The notes under the pieces: model-generated
Databases searched by the model: none
The model's input: only the letters and a program-made list of their open reading frames with translations
Told to the model about the DNA's origin: nothing
Translations under genes and position numbers: made by a program
Origin: Sphingomonas sp. UNC305MFCol5.2
Lineage (GTDB): Bacteria; Pseudomonadota; Alphaproteobacteria; Sphingomonadales; Sphingomonadaceae
Direction: 5' to 3'
DNA length: 64,000 nucleotides
NCBI RefSeq assembly: GCF_000712135.1
Contig: NZ_JOOE01000003.1
Coordinates: 124,001-188,000 of the forward strand
In this document: positions 7,667-18,812 of the stretch, in pieces
Position numbering within the stretch: the stretch's first letter is position 1
How the letters are laid out: each line of letters begins with the position of its first letter

Positions 7667-7820
7667 GCGCGAGTGTCGCGAATCCGGCGCGTACTCGGCG
7701 CGTAGCGGGCGCGAACCTGCCGCGCAGGTGGCGCATGGCCGCCGCGTATCGGGCGCATGGATGCCGCGTGGGTGCCGCGTCGCAGGCGCGTCGTGGGCGC
7801 GTTCCCGGCGCAAACCTGCC
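7667..7820. repeat. Degenerate tandem array, about 11-bp unit GCGCGTnnCGG
   Basis: The 7539-7909 intergenic stretch contains no convincing gene. Between 7667 and 7820 about 13 units of 9-13 bases follow each other, nearly all beginning GCGC or CGCG. GCGCGAACCTGCC (7709-7721) recurs almost exactly as GCGCAAACCTGCC (7808-7820). Unit length is too irregular for CRISPR and too regular for random GC-rich DNA. It lies directly upstream of uvrB, whose promoter must lie between the array and 7910. No function is known. Confidence 0.55.
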
Positions 7821-7909
7821 GCTCCCGCCTGAAAATCCGCTATCGCGTAAACTTGATCAGTCACCCAGGCTATAATTGCGTCCTCTGATAAAGGCCCCAT
7901 ATCCCAGCC

Positions 7910-10105
7910 ATGCCGATCCAGATCCGCACCTCCCTCGCCGAGCCCGACACCGGCGACAGCTTCGTCCCGCATCGGCCGAATCGCCCCGAGAAGAGCGAGG
8001 GCGGCAAGGCGTTCAAGCTGGTCAGCGACTATCAGCCGTCGGGCGATCAGCGCTTCGCGATCCCCGAATTGGTCGAGCAGGCGCGCGCCGGCGAGCGCGA
8101 TCAGGTGCTGCTCGGGGTCACCGGATCGGGCAAGACCTACACGATGGCCAAGGTGATCGAGGAGCTCCAGCGCCCGGCGCTGATCCTCGCCCCAAACAAG
8201 ATCCTCGCCGCGCAGCTCTATGGCGAGTTCAAGAGCTTCTTTCCCGACAACGCCGTCGAATATTTTGTCAGCTATTACGATTACTACCAGCCCGAGGCCT
8301 ATGTCCCCCGCTCGGACACGTACATCGAGAAGGAAAGCTCGGTGAACGAGGCGATCGACCGGATGCGGCATTCGGCGACGCGGTCGCTGCTCGAACGCGA
8401 CGACGTCATCATCGTCGCCTCGGTCTCGTGCCTCTACGGCATCGGCTCGGTCGAGACCTATTCGGCGATGATCTTCGACTTGAAGAAGGGTCAGGTCCAG
8501 GATCAGCGCGAGATCATCCGCAAGCTCGTCGCGCTCCAGTACAAGCGCAACGATCAGGCGTTCGCGCGCGGCAATTTCCGGGTGCGCGGCGACAGCCTCG
8601 AGATCTTCCCGTCGCACTATGAGGACAGCGCCTGGCGCGTCTCGTTCTTCGGCGACGAGATCGAGGAGATCACTGAGTTCGACCCGCTGACCGGCAGCAA
8701 GGTGGCGTCGCTCGACTATGTCCGCGTCTTCGCCAATTCGCACTATGTGACGCCTGGCCCGACGATGAAGCAGGCGATGGAGGCCATCAAGCACGAGCTC
8801 GCCGAGCGGCTCAAGGAGCTCGAGGCCGAGGGGAAACTGCTCGAACATCAGCGGCTCGAGCAGCGCACCAATTTCGATCTCGAGATGATCGCAGCGACCG
8901 GCTCCTGCGCGGGCATCGAGAATTACAGCCGTTTCCTCACCGGCCGCCTGCCCGGCGAGCCGCCGCCCACTCTGTTCGAATATCTGCCCGAGAATGCCTT
9001 GCTCTTCGTCGATGAGAGCCACCAGACGATCGGCCAGATCAACGGCATGTCGCGCGGCGACCACAAGCGCAAGATCACGCTGGCGGAATATGGCTTCCGC
9101 CTGCCCTCGGCGATCGACAACCGGCCCTTGCGGTTCAACGAATGGGACGCGATGCGCCCCCAGACCACCTATGTCTCGGCGACGCCGGGCGGGTGGGAGA
9201 TGGAGCAGGCGGGCGGCGTGTTCGTCGAGCAGGTGATCCGCCCCACCGGGCTGATCGACCCGCCGGTCGAGATCAAGCCGGTCGAGGAGCAGGTCCAGGA
9301 CCTCATCCAGGAATGCAAGGCGACTGCGGCCAAGGGCTATCGGACGCTGGTGACCACGCTCACCAAGCGCATGGCCGAGGATCTCACCGAATACATGCAC
9401 GAGGCAGGACTGAAGGTCCGCTATATGCATTCGGATACCGAGACGCTCGAACGCATCGAGCTGATCCGCGATCTCCGCATGGGCGTGTACGACGTGCTCG
9501 TAGGGATCAATCTGCTGCGCGAGGGGCTCGATATCCCCGAATGCGGCCTCGTCGCGATCCTCGATGCCGACAAGGAAGGATTTCTGCGTTCGGAGACTTC
9601 GCTGATCCAGACGATCGGCCGCGCCGCGCGCAATGTCGAAGGCCGCGTGATCCTCTATGCCGATCGCATGACCGGCAGCATGGAGCGCGCGCTCGCCGAG
9701 ACCGGGCGTCGCCGCGAGAAGCAGCACGCCTATAATATCGAGCACGGCATCACGCCCGAGACGATCAAGCGCAACATCGGCGACATCATCGCGCATGTGG
9801 CGTCGAAGGACGGGGTGACGGTCGAGATCGATGCAGACCGGCCGCATATGGTCGGCCACAATCTGCGCGGCTATATCGAGGAACTTGAGAAGAAGATGCG
9901 CGATGCCGCCGCCAATCTCGAATTCGAGGAGGCGGGGCGGCTGCGCGACGAGATCCGTGCGCTCGAGGCAGAGGAGCTCGGCCTGCCGGCAAGCGAGCAC
10001 AAGGCGCCGATCATGGGGCGCAGCAACGAAGGCAAGCCGGGTACGCGCAAGACCCGCTACGGCAAGCAGAGCAAAACGCGGTTCGGGGGCGCGCGGGCGC
10101 GATGA
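7910..10105 (+). CDS. uvrB: Excinuclease UvrABC subunit B
   Basis: This is the damage-verification helicase of nucleotide excision repair, loaded by UvrA and partner of UvrC. It has 731 residues, slightly longer than E. coli UvrB (673), mainly through a 33-residue N-terminal extension before [13 protein letters not shown]. Visible motifs are Walker A GVTGSGKT (69-76), the beta-hairpin region [12 protein letters not shown] (about 122-133), DESHQTI, helicase motif [11 protein letters not shown], and the C-terminal UVR coiled coil [17 protein letters not shown]. Its C-terminal tail is basic. No SOS box is evident to me. A 943-codon opposite-strand frame here is a GC-driven shadow. Confidence 0.98.
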   Translation: MPIQIRTSLAEPDTGDSFVPHRPNRPEKSEGGKAFKLVSDYQPSGDQRFAIPELVEQARAGERDQVLLGVTGSGKTYTMAKVIEELQRPALILAPNKILAAQLYGEFKSFFPDNAVEYFVSYYDYYQPEAYVPRSDTYIEKESSVNEAIDRMRHSATRSLLERDDVIIVASVSCLYGIGSVETYSAMIFDLKKGQVQDQREIIRKLVALQYKRNDQAFARGNFRVRGDSLEIFPSHYEDSAWRVSFFGDEIEEITEFDPLTGSKVASLDYVRVFANSHYVTPGPTMKQAMEAIKHELAERLKELEAEGKLLEHQRLEQRTNFDLEMIAATGSCAGIENYSRFLTGRLPGEPPPTLFEYLPENALLFVDESHQTIGQINGMSRGDHKRKITLAEYGFRLPSAIDNRPLRFNEWDAMRPQTTYVSATPGGWEMEQAGGVFVEQVIRPTGLIDPPVEIKPVEEQVQDLIQECKATAAKGYRTLVTTLTKRMAEDLTEYMHEAGLKVRYMHSDTETLERIELIRDLRMGVYDVLVGINLLREGLDIPECGLVAILDADKEGFLRSETSLIQTIGRAARNVEGRVILYADRMTGSMERALAETGRRREKQHAYNIEHGITPETIKRNIGDIIAHVASKDGVTVEIDADRPHMVGHNLRGYIEELEKKMRDAAANLEFEEAGRLRDEIRALEAEELGLPASEHKAPIMGRSNEGKPGTRKTRYGKQSKTRFGGARAR

Positions 10106-10235
10106 CCACCCGCAGAAATGGTAAGTAAAATGTGCAAATATGCATCCGTAATGAATCCTGATCGGGGACTCTACGGACTTACGGTCCGCGCAATATTGTG
10201 CTTTTGACTTGGTCCGGATCAAGGGGACCGTAGGC

Positions 10236-10661
10236 GTGATTCAGGAGCTTTGCGCAGAACATCGAGCGCTTGAGGCGCAGGCCGCGCAACTCCTCGCGAT
10301 CGTGTCCGCCGCAACGCCCGATACCGCTGCCGTCGCCGCGATGCGCTGGCGAATGGCGCAGGCGCTGTTCGATCATTGCAACCGCGAGGATTGGCTGATC
10401 TACGATCGGCTGCTCTTCTCGGGCGACGCGATCGCGACGCAGGTCGCATGGCTCTATCGGCAGGAACATGGCCTGCTCGGGCCGGCTTTCGCCAGTTATG
10501 TCGCTGCCTGGCCGGTCGGCCGCATCACGCAGGAATGGGAACATTTCCGCGCCGAAACCCGTATCCTGATGGCCGACCTCGCCGAGCGGATCGCGCGCGA
10601 GGAAGAGGTGCTCTACGCTCACGCAGAGCGTATCATCGCGCGCCAACGGGCCGCCGCCTGA
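10236..10661 (+). CDS. Hemerythrin-like HHE-domain protein
   Basis: This is a 141-residue, mostly helical protein. Histidines and acidic residues are spaced as in HHE cation-binding domains: EHRALEAQ near the start, FDHCNREDWLIYDRL, EHGLLGPAF, EWEHFRAE and EEEVLYAHAERI at the end. Such domains hold a di-iron centre that binds oxygen or responds to nitric oxide or redox stress. I set the start at GTG 10236 because it has AAGGGGA eight bases upstream; a TTG at 10209 is in frame but has no such site. The gene follows uvrB but seems separately transcribed. Confidence 0.75.
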   Translation: MIQELCAEHRALEAQAAQLLAIVSAATPDTAAVAAMRWRMAQALFDHCNREDWLIYDRLLFSGDAIATQVAWLYRQEHGLLGPAFASYVAAWPVGRITQEWEHFRAETRILMADLAERIAREEEVLYAHAERIIARQRAAA

Positions 10662-10703
10662 TCGCGGTTGAGGCTGCAGGGGACTTCCCCCATAAGGCGC
10701 GGC

Positions 10704-11246
10704 ATGCGTCGCTCGTTCGTGCTTGCCAGCGTCTCCGCTATGGCCCTGCTGCTCGCTGGCTGCGTTGCGCCCAGCCAGCCCCCGCCTCGGCCCGCGCCGC
10801 CGGTCGCCCTTCCCACGCCCGCCCCGGCTCCCGCCCCGTCGCCACCGCCGCCGCTGGTCAGTGCGGATTGGCGCGATTGGCCGCTCACTCCGGGCAATTG
10901 GAGCTATCGCACCGATGCACAGGGCAGCATCGCGTCTTTCGGCGTGTCGGGCCTGGCACCCGAATTCACACTTCGCTGCGATCGTGCTCGCAGCCGCATC
11001 GTCCTGACGCGCAACGGCCAGACCTCGGCACCGACCCTCACCATCCGCACTACCAGCGTTGCTCGGACTCTCCCTGTCAGCCCTGCCACGACGGGCGCGG
11101 CCGCTGATCTTGCGGCACGCGACGCGTTGATCGACGCAATAGGCTATAGCCGCGGCCGTTTCGTTGTGCAGGGCGGTGGCGCACCGGCGTTGGTCGTGCC
11201 CGCCTGGGCCGAAATCCTGCGTGTGGCGGAGGATTGCCGCGGCTGA
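10704..11246 (+). CDS. Proline-rich lipoprotein, hypothetical
   Basis: This is a predicted lipoprotein of 180 residues. MRRSFVLASVSAMALLLAGC gives a lipoprotein signal with lipobox LAGC. A Pro/Ala linker of about 35 residues comes next, then a globular part beginning DWRDWPLTPGNWSYR and containing two further cysteines (LRCDRAR and EDCRG) that could form a disulfide. I do not recognise a named family. The start at 10704 is chosen over the longer frame because it opens the signal sequence. Confidence 0.75.
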   Translation: MRRSFVLASVSAMALLLAGCVAPSQPPPRPAPPVALPTPAPAPAPSPPPPLVSADWRDWPLTPGNWSYRTDAQGSIASFGVSGLAPEFTLRCDRARSRIVLTRNGQTSAPTLTIRTTSVARTLPVSPATTGAAADLAARDALIDAIGYSRGRFVVQGGGAPALVVPAWAEILRVAEDCRG

Positions 11247-11387
11247 GTCGCATCGCGACGCGCGTGCGGCGAACCACAGAACTCTAAGAATCGCACCATC
11301 TGCAATGCATTACAAGACTTGTTCTGCGACTCGCGATGATTCAAGATTCGTCCGTGGCGGCAAGCCACGCTCGTTCTTCAACTTGCG

Positions 11388-11459
11388 AAAGGAGGTGATC
11401 CGATGTCTCATGGTTCAGCAATGGGGTCGGTTCAGTTCGTTCGGGAGACGCGCCGCTGA
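11388..11459 (+). CDS. Mini reading frame (18 aa) behind a Shine-Dalgarno fully matching the 16S tail
   Basis: Bases 11388-11401 (AAAGGAGGTGATCC) are perfectly complementary to the last 14 bases of the usual 16S rRNA 3' end. Seven bases after the GGAGG an ATG (11403) opens the frame MSHGSAMGSVQFVRETRR, closed by TGA at 11457-11459. Such a strong and ideally spaced site strongly suggests translation. No domain is recognisable. It sits in the 540-bp gap 11247-11786, which otherwise holds no gene. It could be a regulatory leader peptide or a small protein. About 140 bases of structured sequence and a terminator follow. Confidence 0.45.
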   Translation, partial: KGGDPMSHGSAMGSVQFVRETRR

Positions 11460-11552
11460 GCTGAAGGCGCGGGCGGAAGTCCTCCGTCCGTAGGGCAAGC
11501 GGGAGGTATTCTCCTCCAAACAACGCTCGCCAGCCATCGGCACAGCGGCCCG

Positions 11553-11640
11553 CATGGTCTCCCGGGTTGGAACGCTCCGACCGCTGACCATGTCGGAGGT
11601 CGCCGGGTCCCTGATGGGCCCCGGCGGCCTCTTTCATTTT
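11553..11640 (+). terminator. Hairpin cluster ending in an intrinsic terminator
   Basis: The stem GCCGGGTCCC / GGGCCCCGGC (11602-11625, one mismatch, TGAT loop) is followed by CTCTTTCATTTT, acting on the plus strand. Upstream, CATGGTC (11553-11559) pairs with GACCATG (11586-11592), while CTCCGAC (11575-11581) pairs with GTCGGAG (11592-11598). The two pairings interlock, as in an attenuator or pseudoknot. No plus-strand gene follows until 18813, so the transcript carrying the mini frame probably ends here as a short RNA. Confidence 0.5.
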
Positions 11641-11786
11641 AGGCGAAAGAATATCCGCGCTAGGAGTATAGCGCGCTCGCCGCCTGTCGTGCGCGAGCAT
11701 TTCGAATACGAGCGATCATGGCCATGAAATTCGCTTGGCCCGCGCATCGAACGACCTCGATAGGTTGCCTGGCTCGAAACGTGCGA

Positions 11787-13851
11787 TCAGGATTGGGCCA
11801 TTGCCGCGGCCGCGGCCCGATCGCCGAAGCGCGGGTCGGCCAGCGCTGCCTGTGCTTCCGCCCGTGCCTCTGGCTTGCGGCCGAGGTCGGCATAAACCTG
11901 CGCCAGGTGCCAGCGCAGCCCGGCATGGCGCGGCGCGAGCATCACCGCCTTTTGCAGCAGCTCTACCGCTGCCGCCGCATCGCCGCTCCGATAGAGCGCC
12001 CAGCCATAAGCGTCTGCCGCCGCCGGATTGGACGGGGCGAGGGCATAGGCCGCTTCGCCGAAATCCGCCGCCGCCTCGAATTCCTCGACGCCGGCATAGG
12101 CACTCGCGAGATCGGTGTTGAGTGCGGCATCGCCGTCGCCGACGCGGGTGCGCAGCAGCTCGAACGTGTCGATCGCCGATTCATAGTCGCCTGCGGCAAG
12201 CTGCCACTGGCCCGAAAGGCGCAACGCCGCGGCATTGACGGGGTTCTGTGACAGGAACAGCGCGAGCACCTTGGCGGCATCCGCGCGCTGACCGGCGCGG
12301 TCGAATGCTTCTATCAGCCGTAGCATCGCCGGTTCGTCAAAGCGCAAGCCGGCGGCACGACGATAGGCGGCGACGGCATCGGCCGGCCGGTTCATCAGCA
12401 TCAGCGTGTCGCCGAGGATCAAATGCGCGGCCGGCGCGCCGGGATGGCGCGCGGCAAGGTCCTGCGCCCTGGCAAGGGCGCCGGCCTTGTCGCCCTGGCC
12501 GATCAACGCGCGGATCAGCGGCACCGTTGTGGTGGGGTCGCCAGGACGTTGGGCCGCATCGCCGGCGAGCACTGCGGTGCTGTCGTCGGCAGCGAACACG
12601 CCCGCGTCGTTGCGCGCGGGATAGGCGGCGCGATCGAAAAGCTGCGCCGCGGTCGCGCGGTCGCCGATCCGCTCGAAACCACGCGCCGCCAAGGTCAATG
12701 CATAGCTGTCAGCGTCGCCGCGCGCGATCACCGGGCGCAGCAGATCGATCGCGTTGCGCGCACTGTCGGTGCGCAGCAATGCGACGGCGAGCAGCTTGCG
12801 TGCCGCGATGTTCATCGGTTGGTTGGCTACGAGGGGTTTCAGTTTCTCCATCGCTTGTTCGTAGTCGGCGGCCTCGATGTCGAGCGCTCCGCCGAGCAGC
12901 AGCGCCGCGGGAACCTGCGAAAGACCCGGGCCCGCGCGTTCGATCAGTCCACGCGCGAGATCGCCATTGCCTGCGCGCGCCGCGATCACTGCCTGCAGAT
13001 AGAGCGCCTGCGCGCTGCCGGGGCGCGCCGCCAGCGCCCGTCGCGTCGCCGCCAGCGAGTCGCGCGTCCGCCCGACATCGCCCAGCGTCGCAGCATATTC
13101 GATCAGCGCCTCATGGTTGGTCGGATCGCGCTTGAGCGCCGCCTCGAACCACGGCAGCGCCGCGACCAGCCCGAATTGGCTGCGCACCATCTCGCCGCGC
13201 AGCATCAGCGCGTCGAGACTACCGCCGTCGAGCTTCACCGCTTCCTCGGAAGCGCGGATCGCACCGAGCTGGTCGCCGGCATTGAGCTTCAGCCGGCCGA
13301 CGTCGGTCCACACATCGGCGTCGCGCGGCGCCCCGCGCGCCGCTTCCTCCAGCGCCGCGAACGCCTCGGGCAGCTTGCCGAGCGAGGCGAGCGCGCGGGC
13401 GCGGATGCGCAGAACATAGATGCGGTTTGCCGGTTCGGCCTTGTCCGCTTCGGCGAGCGCCTTTTCTTCCGCGCCCTGGAGCAGCAGTGCATGTGCGCGT
13501 AGATGCGCGACCTGCTTCGGCTTGTAGCCGGCATCGATTGCGCGTTGCAGCTCGGCCTCCGCCCCGACGCCGTCTTCGAGCGCCAGCATGGCCCTGGCGA
13601 GTGTCAGGTGCGCCTGCGCATTGCCTGGATCGGCGCGGACGGCGGAGAGCGCCGCTTCGCGTGCAGCGCTGGCGTTGTGCGCATCGAGCAGCTTGTTGCC
13701 GCGTTCGACCGCCTGCTCCGCCGCAGCCGGATCGCGCCGCGTCGAAGAGGTCATGAACCACGCCGCGAGCACCAATGCGAACGCCCCGATCGCACCACCG
13801 ATCACGATCAGTCGGCGGAACACGGGCTTGCGTCGCGACGAGCGGGAGCGC

Positions 13852-13868
<17 letters not shown>
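11787..13868 (-). CDS. prsT: TPR-repeat protein of the PEP-CTERM/XrtA system (PrsT-like)
   Basis: This 693-residue protein has a basic N-terminus and one membrane anchor (about residues 19-41, LIVIGGAIGAFALVLAAWFM). A long array of tetratricopeptide-type helical pairs fills the rest, for example NAQAHLTLARAMLALEDG and PAAADAYGWALYRSGDAAAA. Large TPR proteins of this type (PrsT) accompany PrsK and PrsR in exosortase/exopolysaccharide loci. Here the gene overlaps prsR by 17 bases and is last in a four-gene minus-strand operon. It is likely periplasmic and anchored, with a scaffolding role. The family identification relies mainly on context. Confidence 0.8.
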
Positions 13869-15200
<1,332 letters not shown>

Positions 15201-15204
<4 letters not shown>

Positions 15205-17258
15205 GCGGCACGCTCCTGGCGGAGATCGGAGGCATGTGCGGCTTTGAGCACCACGCGGAAGCGCGTCCCCTGGCCTTCGCGCGACGCGACTTCGATCCGT
15301 CCGTCCATCGCCGCGGCGAGTTGGCGCGCCTCGAACGCGCCGATGCCGAAGCCGCCGGGTTTCGAGGAAACGAACGGCTTGAACAATTTGTCGCGCACGA
15401 AGGCGGGCGACATGCCGCAGCCCTGATCGATCACGTCGATCGTCACATTGAGCCCGTCCGCGCCTATTGCGATCGTTACCGGCGCATCGGTCGCGCTGGC
15501 GTCGATCGCGTTCTGGACCAGATGGCCCAGCAGTTGCTCAAGTCCCACCGGATCCGCATGCACGATCGCATTGGAAATACCGGAGATATGCACCGGATGT
15601 TGCCGAGCGCGTCTCGTCGCCGCACGCTGAACCACGGGCTGGACCTCGATCGCATGCGGCGCCTCGCTCCGTCCGCGATGATGCTGCGAAAGCCGAGCGA
15701 GCAATGCGTTCATCCGTTCCGCCGAGTCCTTGAGCGTTGCCACCATGTCCGCCCGGAACTCCGGCTTGTCGGCATGCCGCTCGGCATTGCGCGCGGTGAG
15801 CGTGAGCTGGCTCACCAGATTCTTGATGTCGTGAAGAATGAACGCGAAGCGCCGGTTGAACTCGTCGAAGCGCTGCGCCTCGGCGAGCGCTCCCTGCGCG
15901 CGCGCCTCGGCGAGATAGCTCGCCACCTGCCGGCCTGCGACCTTGAGCAGGTCGAAATCCTCCCAGTCAAGTTCGCGGTCGAGTGGCGGGCGCGCGAGCA
16001 GGATCGCGCCGGCGAGGCTGCCCAGATGCGGCAGTGGCACCAGCACCCAGGCGTCGGCGATGTCGAGCATCCAGTCCGGAACCGGTGCTGCATCGGGACT
16101 GTGCGGGTCGTTGCGGATGCCGTCGAGCTCGATGATCCGCCCGGTGGCGGCGAGATGGCCGGCGAGCGGCGCATCGCTGGTGGCGGGAAACAGCCCGCGG
16201 TCCCAGTTCCAGCTGGCACCGGGGCCGAAGCCGGCACCGTCGGGCACCAGCAGCAGACCGGCGGGAGAGTCGGTCAGGTCGGCAATCGCCTTGACGATGC
16301 GCTCGTCGAGCGGCGTGGCGCCGTCCGGCGCGCCCAGCGTTTCGGTGAAGCGCATCCACTCGGCGCGATAATCATAGCGATGACGGAAGAAATGCTTGGC
16401 GAGCTTGACCTTGATCCAGGCGCGTAGCCACCCGTTGGAGACGAGGGTGAGGATTGCAGCGGTCGAGCCGAGAACGAATGCGGTCTGGAATATCCGCGCG
16501 TTCTCGCCACCGATCGTGGCGATGGCACTCGTCGCGAGAGCGAGCAGCGCGAAATAGGCGCCGATCGCGACCAACGATAGCGATTGATAGGCGACGGCGC
16601 GCGAAACCTGGACGTTCAGCTCGCCTTTGCGCTGGAGCGCAGTGATCATCGCCAGCGCCACTGCGATCATCGCCACGCCGCGCGCGGCGATCGATTGCGG
16701 CTGCGGCTGGGCGCCGACATATTCGGTGCAGCAGAGCGCGAACTCCGCGATCCACATCCCCGCCAATGCGATCACGATCCAGCGCAACCCGCCTCCGGCG
16801 GCGGGGTTGAGTGCTGAATAGAGTGCCTGAGCCAGCACAAGAGCGGCGACGGCGACGAGCATACGGAGCAGCAGCGCCGCGCTGCCGATCTGCCCGGCGG
16901 CATCGGGCGCACCGGCGCTTGCGGCGATGTGAAGTGCCAGCGCACCTCCGCTGACAAGCGCCACTACTCCATAGACTGTGCCCAATGCGAGCGGCGGGCG
17001 ATCATTGGCGTCGCGTTGGTGCAACGTGATCATGAAGCCGAGCCAGGCAAGGTTCCGAAGCGTCTCGACGATCCGCGTCACCATTTCACCGCCGCCGATG
17101 CCTGCGACCGCCAAAGCCCAGAGCGATGTCAGCCCCAGCGCCAGCGCCAGTGGACGACGCGGCAAGCCGCTCGTCGGGGCGCGGATCGTCCACAATGTGA
17201 CGCCGCCGAAGAGCAAAGCCGCCAGCGCGTGGCTCCACAGGATCAGCGTTGCGGTCAT
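15201..17258 (-). CDS. prsK: XrtA/PEP-CTERM-system sensor histidine kinase
   Basis: This is a membrane histidine kinase of 685 residues starting at MTATLILWSHALAAL. Roughly nine hydrophobic helices occupy residues 1-290, with a GAF-like region at about 320-480. The dimerisation/phospho-acceptor segment is ILHDIKNLVSQLTLTARN and the C-terminal ATPase motif is GFGIGAFEARQLAAAM. The HDIKN form of the H-box is typical of PrsK. Its start overlaps the stop of the sugar transferase by one base (TGATG). A longer frame to 17549 exists, but it lies inside the sugar transferase gene. It probably signals to PrsR. Confidence 0.9.
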
Positions 17259-18646
17259 CAGCGTGCGCCTGCGGGGAACAGCACGACACGGATCGTCTGC
17301 AGCAGGATCAGCAGGTCGAGAAAGGGCGAATAGTTCTTGGCGTAGAACAGATCGTATTCGAGCTTCTGGCGCGAATCCTCGATCGACGCGCCATAGGGGT
17401 AGTTGATCTGCGCCCAGCCGGTGATTCCCGGCTTCACCATATGACGCTCGGCATAATAAGGCAGCTTCTGCTCGAGATCCTCGACGAACTGGGGGCGTTC
17501 GGGGCGAGGGCCGACGAAGCTCATCTCGCCCTTGAGCACGCTCCAGCACTGCGGCAGCTCGTCGATGCGCAGCTTGCGGATGACTCGTCCGATCCGGGTG
17601 ATGCGCGGGTCGTCCTTCTCGGCCCAGACCGCCTTGCCGCCGACCTCGGCGTCCTGGCGCATCGAGCGCAGCTTGATGACATCGAAGCCGACGCCGTAGA
17701 GCCCGACGCGGCGTTGGCGGTAGAAAGCCGGACCCTTGCTCTCGAGCCGAATCGCAATCGCAGTTACGAGCACCAGCGGTAGCGTCAGGACCAACAGCAA
17801 AAGGCTGGCGCCGATATCGAACAGTCGCTTGAAAGCGCTCGACACCATCCGGCCCGAAGAAAAGCCGTCGGAGAAGATCAGCCAGCTCGGATTGACACTG
17901 TCGAGATCGACGCGACCGGTCTCGCGCTCGAGGAAGGTCGAGATCTCGTTGACATGGACGCCGGTGGTCTTGACCCGCAGCAGGTCCTTGAGCGGCAGCG
18001 CATTGCGCCGCTCCTCGAGCGCGAGCACGACTTCGCTCGCATTGAGCAGGACGACATGGTCGGCGAGATTGTAGATCGCGTCGCGGGCGATCGCCTCCGG
18101 GATAACGCGATTGGCTTCGCTCATCGATACATAGCCGACGACGGCGAAACCTGCGCCGGGCCCTTTCGACAGCACCTTCAGGCGTGCCGCGCGCGGACCC
18201 GCTCCCAGCACGACGATGCGTCGCTTGAACACCTGGCTCCCCAGAGTCTTGCCGAGCAGAACACGCAGGAAAATCAGCAGCAAGACCGACAGGACCATCG
18301 CGTAAAGCAGGTTGGAGCGCCAGAAGCTGATCTGGGGAATCATGAAATAAAGGACGCTCAGGGCGATCACGCCCAGCGAGATCGCCACGATCAGCCGCGC
18401 CATGGCATAGCGCAGCGACTGGAGCGCATCGGCGCCATAAACGCCGACGGCGACCATCGCGACTTCGATGAAGGCGGCATAGCCGAACAGCTGGGGTGCG
18501 CGCGTGGTCATCGGCAAGGCGGCCATGCCGACTTGATGCGCGCGCAGAATCCAGCCGAGCTCGCCTGCCGCCACCAGCAGGACGACATCCAGTAGGCCGA
18601 GCAGAAGCACGGCATTGGGCACGTAATGCTTGAACAGGCGGATCAT
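17258..18646 (-). CDS. TIGR03013-type undecaprenyl-phosphate sugar-1-phosphate transferase of the XrtA system
   Basis: This 462-residue polyisoprenyl-phosphate hexose-1-phosphate transferase starts exopolysaccharide repeat-unit assembly at the inner membrane. There are about four N-terminal membrane helices (residues 10-120), a Rossmann-like middle with VVLGAGPRA, then a further helix. The catalytic bacterial sugar transferase domain (about 265-460) includes KLRSMR, RIDELPQCW, MSFVGPRPERPQF and KPGITGWAQ. I chose the start at 18646 (MIRLFKHYVPN). It is first in the minus-strand operon with prsK, prsR and prsT. Confidence 0.93.
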   Translation of the reverse strand: MIRLFKHYVPNAVLLLGLLDVVLLVAAGELGWILRAHQVGMAALPMTTRAPQLFGYAAFIEVAMVAVGVYGADALQSLRYAMARLIVAISLGVIALSVLYFMIPQISFWRSNLLYAMVLSVLLLIFLRVLLGKTLGSQVFKRRIVVLGAGPRAARLKVLSKGPGAGFAVVGYVSMSEANRVIPEAIARDAIYNLADHVVLLNASEVVLALEERRNALPLKDLLRVKTTGVHVNEISTFLERETGRVDLDSVNPSWLIFSDGFSSGRMVSSAFKRLFDIGASLLLLVLTLPLVLVTAIAIRLESKGPAFYRQRRVGLYGVGFDVIKLRSMRQDAEVGGKAVWAEKDDPRITRIGRVIRKLRIDELPQCWSVLKGEMSFVGPRPERPQFVEDLEQKLPYYAERHMVKPGITGWAQINYPYGASIEDSRQKLEYDLFYAKNYSPFLDLLILLQTIRVVLFPAGAR

Positions 18647-18812
18647 GGTGCGCTCACCACTATCTGCTAAGTGTAAACAAACCCGACACGCGTTGCGGCG
18701 CGCACGAAAGTGTCGGAAACAGCGAAGGCCACGGAAACCGTTTCGTCCGCACATCGTTTAATCGCGCGGGGTAAGTACCTATATCTAAGGCTTAATCAGG
18801 GAACCATTTGTC

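Noticed and set aside
7667..7820. Array considered as a CRISPR
   Set aside because: Units are 9-13 bases, degenerate and without spacers, and there are no cas genes.
7391..10222. 943-codon open frame on the minus strand
   Set aside because: It lies wholly opposite uvrB and the repeat array, with His/Asp/Leu/Arg-rich composition typical of antisense frames in high-GC genes. It is a shadow.
11385..11402. Minus strand reads GGATCACCTCCTTTC, the 3' end of 16S rRNA
   Set aside because: Only the 14-base tail matches. No 16S helices precede it on the minus strand, so it is not an rRNA fragment; the plus-strand reading as a Shine-Dalgarno is more sensible.
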